A DNA stretch of 45,636 bases from positions 1-45,636 of the forward strand of contig SCQQ01000023.1 of NCBI GenBank assembly GCA_004299095.1, written 5' to 3'. The position numbers were made by a program, and so were the translations under genes. Below the pieces are notes generated by a model. The model was not told the origin of the DNA, searched no databases, and saw nothing but the letters and a program-made list of their open reading frames with translations. The DNA is from Burkholderiaceae bacterium (lineage in GTDB: Bacteria; Pseudomonadota; Gammaproteobacteria; Burkholderiales; Burkholderiaceae_C). Of the stretch, positions 25,849 to 36,697 are shown one piece after another (the first letter of the stretch is position 1; the number at the start of each line of letters is the position of its first letter).

Positions 25849-26301
25849 TCAGTTCGTTTCGCCGTAGACCGAGACATTGACTTCCGCTTCCACATCGGTG
25901 TGCAGCGCAATGGTCAAGGTGCTGTCGCCCACGGTTTTGATCGGGCCGTTGGGCATCATGATCTGCGACTTGTGCACGTCGAAACCCTGCTTCTTCAGCT
26001 CTTCGACGATGTCGTGGTTGGTGACCGAGCCAAACAGGCGCCCATCAACCCCTGCTTTTTGCGTGAGCTTGATGGTCTGGCCCGTGAGTTTGGCCGCCAC
26101 CGCCTGTGCGGTCGTGAGCTTCTCGGCCGCGAGTTTTTCAAGCTCGGCGCGGCGCGCTTCGAATTCGGCCTTGGCGGCCGCCGTCGCACGGCGGGCGCGG
26201 CCGGTCGGCAACAGGAAGTTGCGTGCGTAGCCGTCTTTCACCTTGACGATATCGCCGAGTGAACCCAAGTGGGTCACTTTGTCCAAAAGAATGACTTGCA
26301 T
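25849..26301 (-). CDS. rplI: 50S ribosomal protein L9
   Basis: A 150-residue L9 of normal length: '[20 protein letters not shown]' and '[16 protein letters not shown]' form the N-terminal RNA-binding domain. A long charged helix (residues 40-75) links to the C-terminal domain with '[18 protein letters not shown]'. It binds 23S rRNA near the L1 stalk. A strong AAGGGGGGA overlaps the rpsR stop region, so it is the last gene of the S6-PriB-S18-L9 operon. Confidence 0.97.
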   Translation of the reverse strand: MQVILLDKVTHLGSLGDIVKVKDGYARNFLLPTGRARRATAAAKAEFEARRAELEKLAAEKLTTAQAVAAKLTGQTIKLTQKAGVDGRLFGSVTNHDIVEELKKQGFDVHKSQIMMPNGPIKTVGDSTLTIALHTDVEAEVNVSVYGETN

Positions 26302-26314
26302 CGTGAATCCCCCC

Positions 26315-26599
26315 TTACACGCGGTGTTGATCGGTGTAAGGCAGCAATGCCAAAAACCGTGCGCGCCGAATGGCTCGGTTGAGCTGGCGCTGATAAATGG
26401 AACGCGTGCCCGTCAGGCGCGCCGGAACGATCTTGCCGTTCTCGCCAATGAAGTCGCGCAGCGTGTCGACGTCCTTGTAATCGATTTCTTCCACGCCAGC
26501 CGCGGTAAAGCGGCAATAGCGCTTGCGCTTGAACAACAAGGACTGCGTCTTGCGCTTGTTCCCGTTTCGGTTGTTGGTGAACTTCCTGAATCCGGCCAT
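26315..26599 (-). CDS. rpsR: 30S ribosomal protein S18
   Basis: A 94-residue S18: '[20 protein letters not shown]' and '[20 protein letters not shown]', the conserved core that packs against S6. The single Cys is in place. GGGAGG precedes the ATG. It pairs with S6 on the 30S platform. It sits between priB and rplI. Confidence 0.97.
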   Translation of the reverse strand: MAGFRKFTNNRNGNKRKTQSLLFKRKRYCRFTAAGVEEIDYKDVDTLRDFIGENGKIVPARLTGTRSIYQRQLNRAIRRARFLALLPYTDQHRV

Positions 26600-26614
26600 G
26601 AGGCCTCCCTTTGA

Positions 26615-26902
26615 TCAATTCGGTTGAAAATCTTGAATGTGAAGAGCTACTTGCTTGCTGCGCCGCCAATTCACGAGGAAACCCTGGAACAGCCATTCCG
26701 ACCCAGTTGCCTGGGTACTCAATCGCTCCGCCACCGCGCCAAACGCGATGGCCCGCAATGCGGCATTGACCTGGCGCTTGGCGCCGCTTTCTTCCACGGT
26801 GGACTGGTGCGCAAGCCAGACATCCAGCGCCGGTAAGCCGGCGGGGGTGTAACGCAATGGCTTGGACTCCTCGATGCGAGCACTCAGGCGGACCACGTTC
26901 AC
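26615..26902 (-). CDS. priB: primosomal replication protein N (PriB)
   Basis: A 95-residue single-stranded-DNA-binding OB-fold protein: 'VRLSARIEESKPLRYTPAGL' followed by 'PALDVWLAHQSTVEESG' and a C-terminal 'FQGFLVNWRRSKQVALHIQD'. It helps PriA restart collapsed forks. The start is uncertain: GTG 26902 matches the family N-terminus, while a TTG at 26932 directly follows the rpsF stop and would add 10 residues. Position between rpsF and rpsR is the classic one. Confidence 0.9.
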   Translation of the reverse strand: MNVVRLSARIEESKPLRYTPAGLPALDVWLAHQSTVEESGAKRQVNAALRAIAFGAVAERLSTQATGSEWLFQGFLVNWRRSKQVALHIQDFQPN

Positions 26903-26932
26903 GGTCGCCGCGCGCTCACGCTCCAATGGCAA

Positions 26933-27304
26933 TCAGGCGCCTCCCGTGCCGGTGGCCTGTTGCGCCTTGCGTGCTTCCTCGCGCTCGACGCTCTTCATCA
27001 TCGGCGATGCGCCGGTATCAGCGGTGCGGCGCAACACGGTCAGGTGGCGCAGCACCGCGTCATTGAAGCGGAACGCATGTTCCAGCTCGTCCATGATGGG
27101 CTTGTCGGCCTCGATGTTGAGGCAGATGTAGTGCGCCTTGGTGAGCTTGTTGATGGGGTAAGCCAGTTGCCGGCGACCCCAGTCTTCCAGCCGGTGAATC
27201 TGGCCGCCGCCCTCGGTCACCATGCCCTTGTAACGTTCCAGCATGGCCGGAACCTGCTCGCTCTGATCCGGATGGATCAGGAGCACGATCTCGTAATGAC
27301 GCAT
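26933..27304 (-). CDS. rpsF: 30S ribosomal protein S6
   Basis: A 123-residue S6: '[20 protein letters not shown]' at the start, '[20 protein letters not shown]' and 'YICLNIEAD' in the ferredoxin-like fold, and a charged C-terminal tail. ATG 27304 is preceded by AAGGAG at a good distance; a GTG two codons upstream is less likely. It binds S18 and 16S rRNA. First gene of the operon. Its leader contains a 7-base-pair hairpin (27330-27346) that might be the S6-S18 feedback site. Confidence 0.96.
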   Translation of the reverse strand: MRHYEIVLLIHPDQSEQVPAMLERYKGMVTEGGGQIHRLEDWGRRQLAYPINKLTKAHYICLNIEADKPIMDELEHAFRFNDAVLRHLTVLRRTADTGASPMMKSVEREEARKAQQATGTGGA

Positions 27305-27329
27305 GAACACTCCTTGTGGATGACAAAGC

Positions 27330-27346
27330 CGAGCCTTTCAGGCTCG
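27330..27346 (-). promoter_or_regulatory. leader hairpin upstream of rpsF
   Basis: CGAGCCT and AGGCTCG with a 3-base loop, ending about 25 bases before the rpsF ATG. S6-S18 is known to bind a structured rpsF leader in many bacteria. I cannot confirm the diagnostic motif here. Confidence 0.35.
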
Positions 27347-27349
27347 ACC

Positions 27350-27385
27350 AAAAAAGCTGCCTCTCGCGTCAACAGAGAGTGCAGC
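27350..27385 (-). terminator. terminator of the tolB-pal-cpoB operon
   Basis: On the minus strand GCTGC-A-CTCTC pairs with GAGAG-GCAGC (10 base pairs with one bulged A) and is followed by six T. It lies 41 bases past the cpoB stop and before rpsF. A perfect TATAAT (27403-27398) lies just upstream of it, so it could also act as an attenuator of rpsF. Confidence 0.75.
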
Positions 27386-27397
27386 AAGGAACTGCGG

Positions 27398-27403
27398 ATT
27401 ATA
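27398..27403 (-). promoter_or_regulatory. candidate -10 element of the rpsF promoter
   Basis: A consensus TATAAT on the minus strand in the gap between cpoB and rpsF. No good -35 is seen at 17 bases. Transcription from it would cross the hairpin at 27350-27385. Confidence 0.4.
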
Positions 27404-27425
27404 GGCGGAGCGTGCGCCCGCCGGG

Positions 27426-28259
27426 CTATTTGGATTTGTCCAGGCGCTCGCGCGCGGCCTGCGCGGCCTTCGACTGCGGATACTGCTTCAGCAGCGATTG
27501 CAGCGTCGTGCGTGCAGCACTCTTCTCGCCCAGTTCGGTTTGGCAACTGGCGATCGACAGCAGCGCTTCGGGCGCTCGCGAGCTGTTGGGCGAGGCCGTC
27601 AACAGCGAGCGGAAATTGGTAATGGCTTGTTTGTAATCACGCGTGGCATATTGCGAATTGCCCAGCCAGAACAGCGCCTCGGGCGCCAGCGTACTGCCGG
27701 GATGGCGCTTCACGAACCCCGCGAAGTCGCTTTGCGCGCCGCGGAAATCGCCACTCTGGAATTTGCCCAGCGCCGCGTTGAATTCCTGCCGCTCAGCCGG
27801 ACTGCCCGGAGGCGCCGCGCCAGCGCCCGCGGCGCCCGCAGTTCCCTGGGTATCGGTGCCGCCGCTCGTGCCAGGTGCACTCGGATTGGAACCGTCATCG
27901 GTCGAACCGCCTGGCGGTTGCGTCTGGGCCTGAGCCGCATTCGCCAATTGGGCCTGCTGGGCCTTGATTTGCGCCAACTCGTGCTCGAGTTCGTCCTCCC
28001 GACCGCGCTGCTGCGCCAAATCGTCGCGCAGCGACTGGATGTCGCTTTGCAACTGCAACATGCTGCGGCGCAAGGTCGTGTTTTCATCAACCAGGCGATT
28101 CTGGGCGATCACCGCCTGGTCGAAACGCTGACGCAATTCCAAAATGGCCCGCCGGGCATCATCGTCGCCAAAAAGCTGTGCCTGCGAAACCGCAGGCCCA
28201 AACAGGCAAATCAACGCCAGTGCGACGGACCAAATTGAATTTCTCGAGATCACGATCAC
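27426..28259 (-). CDS. cpoB: cell division coordinator CpoB (YbgF)
   Basis: A 277-residue periplasmic protein. Signal peptide 'LALICLFGPAVSQA' is followed by a coiled-coil trimerisation region (about residues 35-105, rich in Leu, Gln, Arg). A Gly/Ser/Thr/Pro-rich linker (about 115-155) leads to three TPR repeats ('FNAALGKFQSGDF', 'EALFWLGNSQYATRDYKQAI', 'ASCQTELGEKSAARTTLQSL'). CpoB tunes PBP1B activity and links it to Tol-Pal during constriction. It starts 12 bases after pal, probably with GTG, and is the last gene of the tolB-pal-cpoB operon. Confidence 0.93.
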   Translation of the reverse strand: MIVISRNSIWSVALALICLFGPAVSQAQLFGDDDARRAILELRQRFDQAVIAQNRLVDENTTLRRSMLQLQSDIQSLRDDLAQQRGREDELEHELAQIKAQQAQLANAAQAQTQPPGGSTDDGSNPSAPGTSGGTDTQGTAGAAGAGAAPPGSPAERQEFNAALGKFQSGDFRGAQSDFAGFVKRHPGSTLAPEALFWLGNSQYATRDYKQAITNFRSLLTASPNSSRAPEALLSIASCQTELGEKSAARTTLQSLLKQYPQSKAAQAARERLDKSK

Positions 28260-28271
28260 GCGATGTCAATC

Positions 28272-28775
28272 TCAGCGATAGTGGAATTCGACACGCCGGT
28301 CTTTGGCGTAATCGGCTTCCGTGTTGCCAGGGCTTGCCAGATTTTCCTTGCCGAAGCTGACAGCTTCAACTTGGTTCGCTTGTGCGCCCACGAGTTCCAA
28401 GGCGTGCGCGACGGCGTCGGCACGCTTTTGGCCCAGCGCGAGGTTGTACTCGGCACTGCCACGCGGGTCGGTGTTGCCTTCCAGCGTCACGTGACGTCCA
28501 GCGTGCGTGGCCAGGAAACGGCCTTGCGCATCCACCACGTTCTGGTATTCCGGTTTGATGTTGTACTTGTTGAAGTCAAAGTAAATGACGCGCGGCACGC
28601 CCACTGGACCTTGCGCTTCGGCACCCGCACCTGCGGCCTGCACCGGCGCCACGGCGCTTTGCGCACCTTGATTGGCCGCACCGGCGCCGGTACCGGAACC
28701 TTCGACGGGAGGGTTGCTGCTGCAACCGGCCAAGAACGCCGCTGCCGCGGCAAGGATCAAATAACGTTTCAACAT
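28272..28775 (-). CDS. pal: peptidoglycan-associated outer-membrane lipoprotein Pal
   Basis: A 167-residue lipoprotein: lipobox 'FLAGC' with Cys18, an Ala/Gly/Gln-rich linker, then the OmpA-like domain with 'IYFDFNKYNIKPEYQNVVDA', 'HVTLEGNTDPRGSAEYNLAL' and 'KRADAVAHALELVGA'. The conserved Asp and Arg of the diaminopimelate-binding site are in the 'TDPRGSAEYN' and 'DRRVEFHYR' regions. It anchors the outer membrane to peptidoglycan and binds TolB. ATG 28775 has GGAGAGG upstream; the longer open frame is spurious. Confidence 0.96.
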   Translation of the reverse strand: MLKRYLILAAAAAFLAGCSSNPPVEGSGTGAGAANQGAQSAVAPVQAAGAGAEAQGPVGVPRVIYFDFNKYNIKPEYQNVVDAQGRFLATHAGRHVTLEGNTDPRGSAEYNLALGQKRADAVAHALELVGAQANQVEAVSFGKENLASPGNTEADYAKDRRVEFHYR

Positions 28776-28818
28776 AACTACCTCTCCAAACCTCCGTAAC
28801 ATACGGATTTTCAAAAAA

Positions 28819-30111
28819 TCATTTCTGATAAGGGCCCCAGACGGGCTGGTGCACGCTGCCACCTTGTACCGCGAGCCGGGCCTTGATCTTCCCATCCAGC
28901 GTCGTGGTCACCAGCGAACGCTCGTTCGAGGCGTAAAGAATCAAGCGGCTGTTGGGTGCAAAACTGGGGTGCTCGTCATTGCTCGTATCGGTAATCGACG
29001 CCACATTGCCACTGGCCAACTCCATCACTTGCAAACGCAGCGCGCCGCCGGAGCGCGAAATATACGCCAACCAGCGGCCATCAGGGCTGATCGCCGGCGA
29101 AACGTTGTAATTTCCGCTAAACGTGATGCGCGTGGCCGCGCCGCCGCTGGACGACATGCGATAAATCTGCGGCCCGCCCGTACGGTCACTGGTGAAATAA
29201 ATAGACGCACCGTCCGCCGAAAAATTCGGCTCGGTATCGATGCTTTGCGATTGCGTGATGCGGCGCGGCTCGCCGCCGGACGAACTGATCAGAAATATCT
29301 GCGATCCACCGTCGCGCGAGAGCGTCACCGCCAAAGTGCGACCGTCTGGTGACCAGGCCGGAGCGCTGTTCGATCCCTTGAAATTGGCGATCAAGCGGCG
29401 GCCGCCGCGCGATACGTCCTGCACGTACACCACCGGTTTGCGCGATTCAAACGACACGTACGCCAGGCGCGTTCCGTCCGGCGACCACGCCGGTGAAATG
29501 ATCGGCTCGGGGCTGACCAGTGCCGGTTGCGCGTTTTCACCATCGGCGTCCGCAACCCAGAGCGTGTAGCGCTTGCCCGTCTTGGTCACGTAAGCGATGC
29601 GGGTGGAGAAAATGCCTTTCTCGCCGGTGATTTTCTCGTAGATGTAATCGGCGATGCGGTGCGCCGCAAGGCGCAAATCGCCTTTCGCAACCACGTAGCC
29701 TTGGCCGCCCAAATCCTGATCGCGCACCACGTCCCAGAGGCGGAAGCGCACGTCATAACGACCGTCGCCGGTGACCGTGACGTGGCCTGCGGCCAAATCG
29801 TCCGCCTGGCGATCGCGCCACGTGGCCATGTCCGGATGCGTGGTTTCATCCATCGTGACGCCGCCCGCCGGGATCAAGCGAAACTGGCCGCTGCGTTCCA
29901 GATCGGCACCGACAATAGCGCTGATTTTCTGCGGTGAAGACGCCTCGCCGGTGAACGGCACCAGGGCAATCGGATATTGCGTCAACCCGACACCCGTGAC
30001 CTCCACGCGAAATTGCGCGAAAGACGGCAGCGCGGTCAAACCCAAACCTGCAAAAACCAAACTCCGGCGGCGAATGGCACGAATCAAGTAATCGTCGTTT
30101 TTATCAGTCAT
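28819..30111 (-). CDS. tolB: Tol-Pal system periplasmic protein TolB
   Basis: A 430-residue periplasmic protein. Signal peptide ends 'LTALPSFA' before 'QFRVEVTGVGLTQYPIALVP'. The N-terminal domain is followed by a six-bladed WD40-like propeller with repeated 'SPAWSPDGTRLAYVSFES', 'APAWSPDGRTLAVTLSRDG', 'EPNFSADGASIYFTSDRTG' and 'SPAISPDGRWLAYISRSG'. TolB shuttles between TolA and Pal. I chose ATG 30111 over a longer frame (30168). It heads tolB-pal-cpoB; tolQ, tolR and tolA are not upstream, and a divergent transporter gene is there instead. Confidence 0.95.
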   Translation of the reverse strand: MTDKNDDYLIRAIRRRSLVFAGLGLTALPSFAQFRVEVTGVGLTQYPIALVPFTGEASSPQKISAIVGADLERSGQFRLIPAGGVTMDETTHPDMATWRDRQADDLAAGHVTVTGDGRYDVRFRLWDVVRDQDLGGQGYVVAKGDLRLAAHRIADYIYEKITGEKGIFSTRIAYVTKTGKRYTLWVADADGENAQPALVSPEPIISPAWSPDGTRLAYVSFESRKPVVYVQDVSRGGRRLIANFKGSNSAPAWSPDGRTLAVTLSRDGGSQIFLISSSGGEPRRITQSQSIDTEPNFSADGASIYFTSDRTGGPQIYRMSSSGGAATRITFSGNYNVSPAISPDGRWLAYISRSGGALRLQVMELASGNVASITDTSNDEHPSFAPNSRLILYASNERSLVTTTLDGKIKARLAVQGGSVHQPVWGPYQK

Positions 30112-30342
30112 ACAGCAAAGAATTTCATCTGATCGGAACGCGGCCGATGGACCTATGCAGATGCACATCTGGCGGTCATACGATCAGACATCAAGGCGGC
30201 CACTCCGGCGCATCCACCCACCGACTCCGGCAGGCGGTGCGCTGGGCCATCCATCTAGAATCGGCCCATCGCCTTCACGCGGCACACGTTCACCGGGCAG
30301 ACCCCCATTTCCGATACTTCCAATTCCTCTCTGACCCAGCGC

Positions 30343-32094
30343 TTGCGCCGCTTGTGGCCATACTTTCAGCACTACCGCGCAGGTTGGGTGATCGCGCTGG
30401 CCGCGATGCTGACCAGTGCACTGACCGAGCCGGCCATTCCGGCGCTGCTCAAACCTCTGCTGGATCGGGGTTTCACGCAAGGAGCACTCCCGATCTGGAT
30501 CGTGCCGGTCGTGATTATCGTTCTATTTACGGTCCGCGGCATCGCCCAATTTGCCAGCAAGTACGCACTCTCCCGGGTGGCCGCCGACGGCATGGTTGCC
30601 GTACGGCAACAGTTGTTCGATCGGCTGCTGCACGCGGACTTGTCGCTTTTCGGTCAACAATCCGCCAGCCAATTGGCCAATACCATCGTGTACGAGGTAC
30701 AAATCGGCTCGTCGCAACTGGTGCAGGCTTTCCTCAATCTCGCGCGCGACGGCCTCACGGTGGTGGCGCTGCTGGCCTACCTGATCTACCTCAACTGGAA
30801 ATTGACGTTGATCGTGCTGGTGCTGGTGCCAGTCGTCGCCGTGGTGCTCAAAGTCCTGTCACGACGCCTGTACAAGGTCACGCGCGAGAGCCAGACCGCC
30901 ACCGATGAACTGGCCTACGTGGTGGAAGAAAACGTCCTGGCGCATCGCATGGTGCGCCTGCACGCCGCGCAGGCGCAGCAGGCGGCGCGCTTCGAAGTGC
31001 TCAGCCGCCAACTGCGCAACCTGGCGCTGAAGGCCACGCGCGCGTCGGCCGCCAGCATGCCGATCGCGCAGATCATCACGGCGCTCGCGCTCTCCATCAT
31101 CATCGCGATTGCGCTCTCGGAAGGCCAGGGCAATCCGACCGACGGCGTGACGGTGGGCGGCTTCGTCGCTTTCATCGGCGCCATCCTGATGCTGGTCGGG
31201 CCCACGCGCCGCCTGGCAGACATCATCAACCCGATCACGCGCGGCGTGGCGGCACTGGAGCGCGGCATCGAGCTTATGGATTCAGTGCACCGCGAAGTCG
31301 ACGCCGCGCCGTCCCATGCGCGTACGCCCGAGCGCGCCCGCGGCGACGTGACGCTCAAGCGCGTGGACGTCCACTACAACGACGACACCGCGCCAGCGCT
31401 CGACGCCGTCGACTTGCACGTCAGCGCCGGTGAGACGGTCGCGCTGGTGGGGCCCTCGGGCGCCGGCAAGACCACGCTGGTCAACCTGCTGCCGCGCTTC
31501 GTGCAGGCGTCATCCGGGCAGGTTCTGCTGGATGGCACCGACATCGCCGACTGGCCGCTCGCGGCGCTGCGCAACCAGTTCGCGCTGGTGAGCCAGGAGG
31601 TCACCATGTTCGACGACAGCGTGGCGGCCAACGTGGCGCTGGGCGCGCGCGAAATCGACCGCGCGCGGGTGCAGCGCTGCCTGGAACAGGCCAATCTTGC
31701 GGAACACGTCGCCGCCCTGCCGCACGGCATCGACACGCACGTGGGGCACAACGCCACGACTTTTTCCGGCGGCCAGCGGCAGCGCCTGGCGATCGCCCGC
31801 GCCCTGTACAAGGACGCCCCCATCCTGCTGCTGGACGAAGCCACGTCGGCGCTCGACACGCAAAGCGAGCACTGGGTGCAGGAAGCGCTGGAGCAGGCGA
31901 TGAAAGGCCGCACCACGCTGGTCATCGCGCACCGGTTGTCGACGATCAACCATGCCGACCGCATCATCGTCATGGACCATGGCCGCATCGTCGAGCAGGG
32001 CACGCACGTCGAACTGATGAAGCTGGGCGGCCTTTACGTGCGCCTGCATGGCAGCGCGGCGGCCGTAGCCGCCAGCGCAACGGCCGCCGAGTAA
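30343..32094 (+). CDS. msbA: lipid A export ATP-binding/permease protein MsbA
   Basis: A roughly 583-residue half-size ABC exporter: six transmembrane helices in residues 1-300, then a nucleotide-binding domain with Walker A '[17 protein letters not shown]' (about residue 370), signature '[15 protein letters not shown]', Walker B '[12 protein letters not shown]' and the switch His in 'VIAHRLSTI'. MsbA flips lipid A-core across the inner membrane. '[11 protein letters not shown]' and '[17 protein letters not shown]' are typical of MsbA over other exporters. No ATG is available: the frame is open back to a TAG at 30256, with TTG 30343, CTG 30331 or ATT 30307 as possible starts. Divergent from tolB. 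Confidence 0.88.
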   Translation: MRRLWPYFQHYRAGWVIALAAMLTSALTEPAIPALLKPLLDRGFTQGALPIWIVPVVIIVLFTVRGIAQFASKYALSRVAADGMVAVRQQLFDRLLHADLSLFGQQSASQLANTIVYEVQIGSSQLVQAFLNLARDGLTVVALLAYLIYLNWKLTLIVLVLVPVVAVVLKVLSRRLYKVTRESQTATDELAYVVEENVLAHRMVRLHAAQAQQAARFEVLSRQLRNLALKATRASAASMPIAQIITALALSIIIAIALSEGQGNPTDGVTVGGFVAFIGAILMLVGPTRRLADIINPITRGVAALERGIELMDSVHREVDAAPSHARTPERARGDVTLKRVDVHYNDDTAPALDAVDLHVSAGETVALVGPSGAGKTTLVNLLPRFVQASSGQVLLDGTDIADWPLAALRNQFALVSQEVTMFDDSVAANVALGAREIDRARVQRCLEQANLAEHVAALPHGIDTHVGHNATTFSGGQRQRLAIARALYKDAPILLLDEATSALDTQSEHWVQEALEQAMKGRTTLVIAHRLSTINHADRIIVMDHGRIVEQGTHVELMKLGGLYVRLHGSAAAVAASATAAE

Positions 32095-32237
32095 CGCCGC
32101 GCGCCCCGGCCCGCCGGCGCCGTGCCATTCCGCGCACCGGCGCCAAGCGCGCAACCGGCACCCGCTTGGCCGAAGCAGCGGCCCTCGCAAGGCCGTATTG
32201 CATACTTCACGCTTTCCACTCCGACGCCAACGCCGCC

Positions 32238-33446
32238 ATGAACGCACCCCTTCAAGCCCAGCTTCCCGATGCCAACGGCTACTTCGGCAAATACGGCGGG
32301 CAACTGGTGCCGCCACACCTGAAAAAGGCCATGGACGACATCGCCCGGGCCTACGCCGAGATTCGCGAGCGCAAGGACTTCCAGGACAAGCTCGCCGGCC
32401 TGTTGCAGGACTACGTCGGTCGCCCGAGTCCGATCTTCTATGCCCGGCGCCTGTCAAAGCAGCTCGGTGGCGCGCAGATCCACTTGAAGCGCGAAGACCT
32501 GAACCACACCGGCGCGCACAAGATCAACCACTGCCTGGGCGAAGTGCTGTTGGCCAAGTTCATGGGCAAGACCAAAGTGATTGCGGAAACCGGCGCGGGC
32601 CAGCACGGCGTGGCGCTCGCAACCGCTTGCGCCTTGATGGGCATCCCGTGCGAAATCCACATGGGCCAGGTCGACATCGAAAAAGAGCACCCGAACGTCA
32701 CCAAGATGCGCATCCTGGGCTGCACGGTGGTGCCGGTCACGCGCGGCGCGGCCACGCTGAAGGAAGCGGTCGACAGCGCATTCGAGGAATACCTGAAGGA
32801 CCCCGAGCATTTCTTCTACGCCATCGGCTCGGTGGTCGGGCCGCACCCGTTCCCGATGGTCGTGCGCGACTTCCAGGCGGTGGTCGGGCGCGAAGCGCGC
32901 CAGCAGTTCCAGGACAAGCACGGCAAGCTGCCGGATTACGTGGCGGCCTGCGTGGGCGGCGGCTCGAACGCCATCGGCCTGTTCACCGCGTTTCTGAATG
33001 ACGCATTGGTGCGCCTGGTGGGCGTCGAGCCCGCGGGCGAAGGCGTGGACAAGGCTGGGCGCCACGCGGCCACGCTCACCAAGGGCAAACCAGGCCAGAT
33101 CCATGGCATGGAAACCTATGTGCTGGCCAATGCGGCGGGCGAGCCCGACGCGGTGCACTCCATCGCGTCGGGGCTGGATTACCCCGGCATCGGCCCGGAA
33201 CACAGCTACCTGAAGGACATCGGCCGGGTCGAATACGTGACTGCGGACGACCAGGAATGCCTGGACGCGTTCATGAGGCTGTCACGCATCGAAGGCATCA
33301 TCCCGGCGCTGGAAAGCGCGCACGCCGTGGCCTGGGCCATGCGCACGGCGCCGACCCTGCGGGCGGACCAGAACATCCTGATCAACCTGTCGGGCCGCGG
33401 CGACAAGGACGCCGACTACGTAGCGAAAAACCTCGGCCTGGACTGA
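32238..33446 (+). CDS. trpB: tryptophan synthase beta chain (TrpB), stand-alone copy
   Basis: A 402-residue PLP enzyme that joins serine and indole to make tryptophan. The PLP lysine is in '[16 protein letters not shown]' (about K95), with '[11 protein letters not shown]', the phosphate loop '[12 protein letters not shown]' and '[16 protein letters not shown]'. Starts at ATG 32238 ('MNAPLQAQL'); the upstream open frame is not coding. No trpA or trpF is adjacent: msbA lies upstream and rng convergent downstream. This separates it from the usual trpFBA cluster; several motif positions (for example '[20 protein letters not shown]') differ slightly from the classic TrpB1. It may be a second, indole-salvaging copy. 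Confidence 0.9.
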   Translation: MNAPLQAQLPDANGYFGKYGGQLVPPHLKKAMDDIARAYAEIRERKDFQDKLAGLLQDYVGRPSPIFYARRLSKQLGGAQIHLKREDLNHTGAHKINHCLGEVLLAKFMGKTKVIAETGAGQHGVALATACALMGIPCEIHMGQVDIEKEHPNVTKMRILGCTVVPVTRGAATLKEAVDSAFEEYLKDPEHFFYAIGSVVGPHPFPMVVRDFQAVVGREARQQFQDKHGKLPDYVAACVGGGSNAIGLFTAFLNDALVRLVGVEPAGEGVDKAGRHAATLTKGKPGQIHGMETYVLANAAGEPDAVHSIASGLDYPGIGPEHSYLKDIGRVEYVTADDQECLDAFMRLSRIEGIIPALESAHAVAWAMRTAPTLRADQNILINLSGRGDKDADYVAKNLGLD

Positions 33447-33473
33447 AAACCCGGATCGGGCGCCGGGGCGCGC

Positions 33474-34952
<1,479 letters not shown>

Positions 34953-34961
34953 GGCGCGAGA

Positions 34962-35582
34962 TTACTGCGCTTGACGCCGTGCTTGCGCCGCCCGCAGCAA
35001 ACCTGCGGTTTCGAACAGCGGCAACCCCATCACGCCGCTGTAGCTGCCGCTCAGGTGCGCGATGAACGCGGCGGCGCGCCCTTGGATGGCGTAGCCGCCG
35101 GCCTTGCCGCGCCATTCACCGCTCGCAACGTAGGCGACGACGTCGGCCGTCCGGAGGACCGCAAAGCGCACGTGCGAAACGCTGAGCGCGCGGCCACGCC
35201 AAGCACCCGCACCCACGGCAACCGCCGTGAGCACGCGGTGCGTGCGGCCGGAGAGCGCGTGCAACATGCGGGCCGCATCGGCTTCGTCCGCCGGTTTGCC
35301 CAGAATTTGCCGATCCAGCGCGACCGTGGTGTCGGCGCACAGCACGGGCACGCCGTCATCGCCTTGCAGCGCCAGCCGCGTCAGGGCGACTTCCAGCTTC
35401 AACCCCGTCACGCGCCGCACGTACGCGCCCGCGGCCTCGCGCGGGTGCAGCGCTTCCAGCGCCTCCGCGGCGACCGTGTCGGGCGGCAACAACACCTCGA
35501 ATTCGACGCCGAGCTGCCGCAACAACTCGCGCCGGCGCGGACTTTGCGAAGCGAGATAAACGAACGGAGGGTGAGTCTGCAT
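34962..35582 (-). CDS. maf: Maf/YhdE nucleoside triphosphate pyrophosphatase
   Basis: A 206-residue Maf protein: '[20 protein letters not shown]' at the N-terminus, then '[18 protein letters not shown]' and '[18 protein letters not shown]', and a C-terminal '[20 protein letters not shown]' with 'VMGLPLFET'. The pattern fits the dTTP/UTP subgroup (YhdE) and not the m7GTP subgroup. It hydrolyses modified or excess nucleotides to monophosphates and affects septum formation. First gene of maf-rng. In relatives rlmH precedes it directly; here two plus-strand genes intervene. Confidence 0.93.
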   Translation of the reverse strand: MQTHPPFVYLASQSPRRRELLRQLGVEFEVLLPPDTVAAEALEALHPREAAGAYVRRVTGLKLEVALTRLALQGDDGVPVLCADTTVALDRQILGKPADEADAARMLHALSGRTHRVLTAVAVGAGAWRGRALSVSHVRFAVLRTADVVAYVASGEWRGKAGGYAIQGRAAAFIAHLSGSYSGVMGLPLFETAGLLRAAQARRQAQ

Positions 35583-35848
35583 GGTGGCGCTGGGAAATCA
35601 GTCGGGTGCCCCCAGCATTGTCGGCTGCACCTCCGCGCGATCGGGTTCCGGTCGCCGAACGGCGGCCCCGTTCGGACACCCAACGGCGCGGCGCGCACGC
35701 GCGCGACACGGGCACACGCCGCAGGATCCGGGCATCGACCATTCCGTTGTTCGCGCGGGAACACGCCTTTTGACGTGGGCCAACTTCGTGCCGCCGGTCT
35801 TCGCCACAAGGTTACATTTGCGGCTTCGCACGTCCACAACGCCTCCCG

Positions 35849-36697
35849 GTGAGCATCCTTCTCTTCTCCCTGCTGGTCGCACTCGGCTCGTTTGTCGCCG
35901 GCGGCCTGGGCGCATTGACCGGACTGGGCGGCGGCGTGGTGATCGTGCCGCTGCTCACCGTGGTTTTCGGCGTCGACATCCACTACGCCATCGGCGCCTC
36001 GCTGATCTCGGTGATCGCGACCTCGTCCGGCGCCGCCGCCGCTTACGTGCGCGACGGCTACACCAACGTGCGCATCGGCATGTTCCTGGAAATCGCCACC
36101 ACCTGCGGCGCGCTGCTCGGCGGCGTGCTGGTGGCTCTGCTGCCGACGCACATCGTGTCGGCCATCTTCGGCGTCGTGCTCATTTTCTCGGCGCTCTCGT
36201 CCGCGCGGCGCCACGACCCCGGCGCCTACCAGCCTGCGGCGAACCACCAAAGCTTGGCGCAGCGGCTGCGGCTCACGGGCACGCTGCCGGTCCCGGGCAA
36301 GGCGGGCATCGCCTACGTGGCGCATCGCGTGCCGCTCGGCTTTGCGGTGATGATCCTGGCGGGCATGTTGTCCAGCCTGCTCGGCATCGGCTCGGGCGCC
36401 TTCAAGGTGCTTGCGATGGACAACGCCATGCGCCTGCCATTCAAAGTCTCGACCACCACCAGCAACTTCATGATCGGCGTGACTGCGACCACGGGGGTCG
36501 GCGCCTACCTCGGCCACGGTTACATCGATCCGGCGCTCGCGATGCCGGTGATGCTGGGGGTGCTGGCCGGCTCGCTGCTGGGTGCCAAGGTGCTGGTGCG
36601 CACGCCGTCGAAGTTCCTGCGCTACGGCTTCATGGGCGTGCTGCTGGTGCTCGGGGTGCAAATGATTCTTGCGGGCGTGGGGATAACGTATGTCTGA
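35849..36697 (+). CDS. TauE/SafE family membrane transporter
   Basis: A 282-residue protein of eight predicted membrane helices in two repeated halves, each starting with a Gly-rich motif: 'GALTGLGGGVVIVPLL' in the first and 'MLSSLLGIGSGAFKVL' in the second. That is the TauE/SafE (TSUP) family, exporters of sulfite, sulfonates or other organic anions. The start is GTG 35849; an earlier one is not excluded. The stop overlaps the next gene by 8 bases. Substrate unknown. The pair sits between maf and rlmH. Confidence 0.85.
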   Translation: MSILLFSLLVALGSFVAGGLGALTGLGGGVVIVPLLTVVFGVDIHYAIGASLISVIATSSGAAAAYVRDGYTNVRIGMFLEIATTCGALLGGVLVALLPTHIVSAIFGVVLIFSALSSARRHDPGAYQPAANHQSLAQRLRLTGTLPVPGKAGIAYVAHRVPLGFAVMILAGMLSSLLGIGSGAFKVLAMDNAMRLPFKVSTTTSNFMIGVTATTGVGAYLGHGYIDPALAMPVMLGVLAGSLLGAKVLVRTPSKFLRYGFMGVLLVLGVQMILAGVGITYV

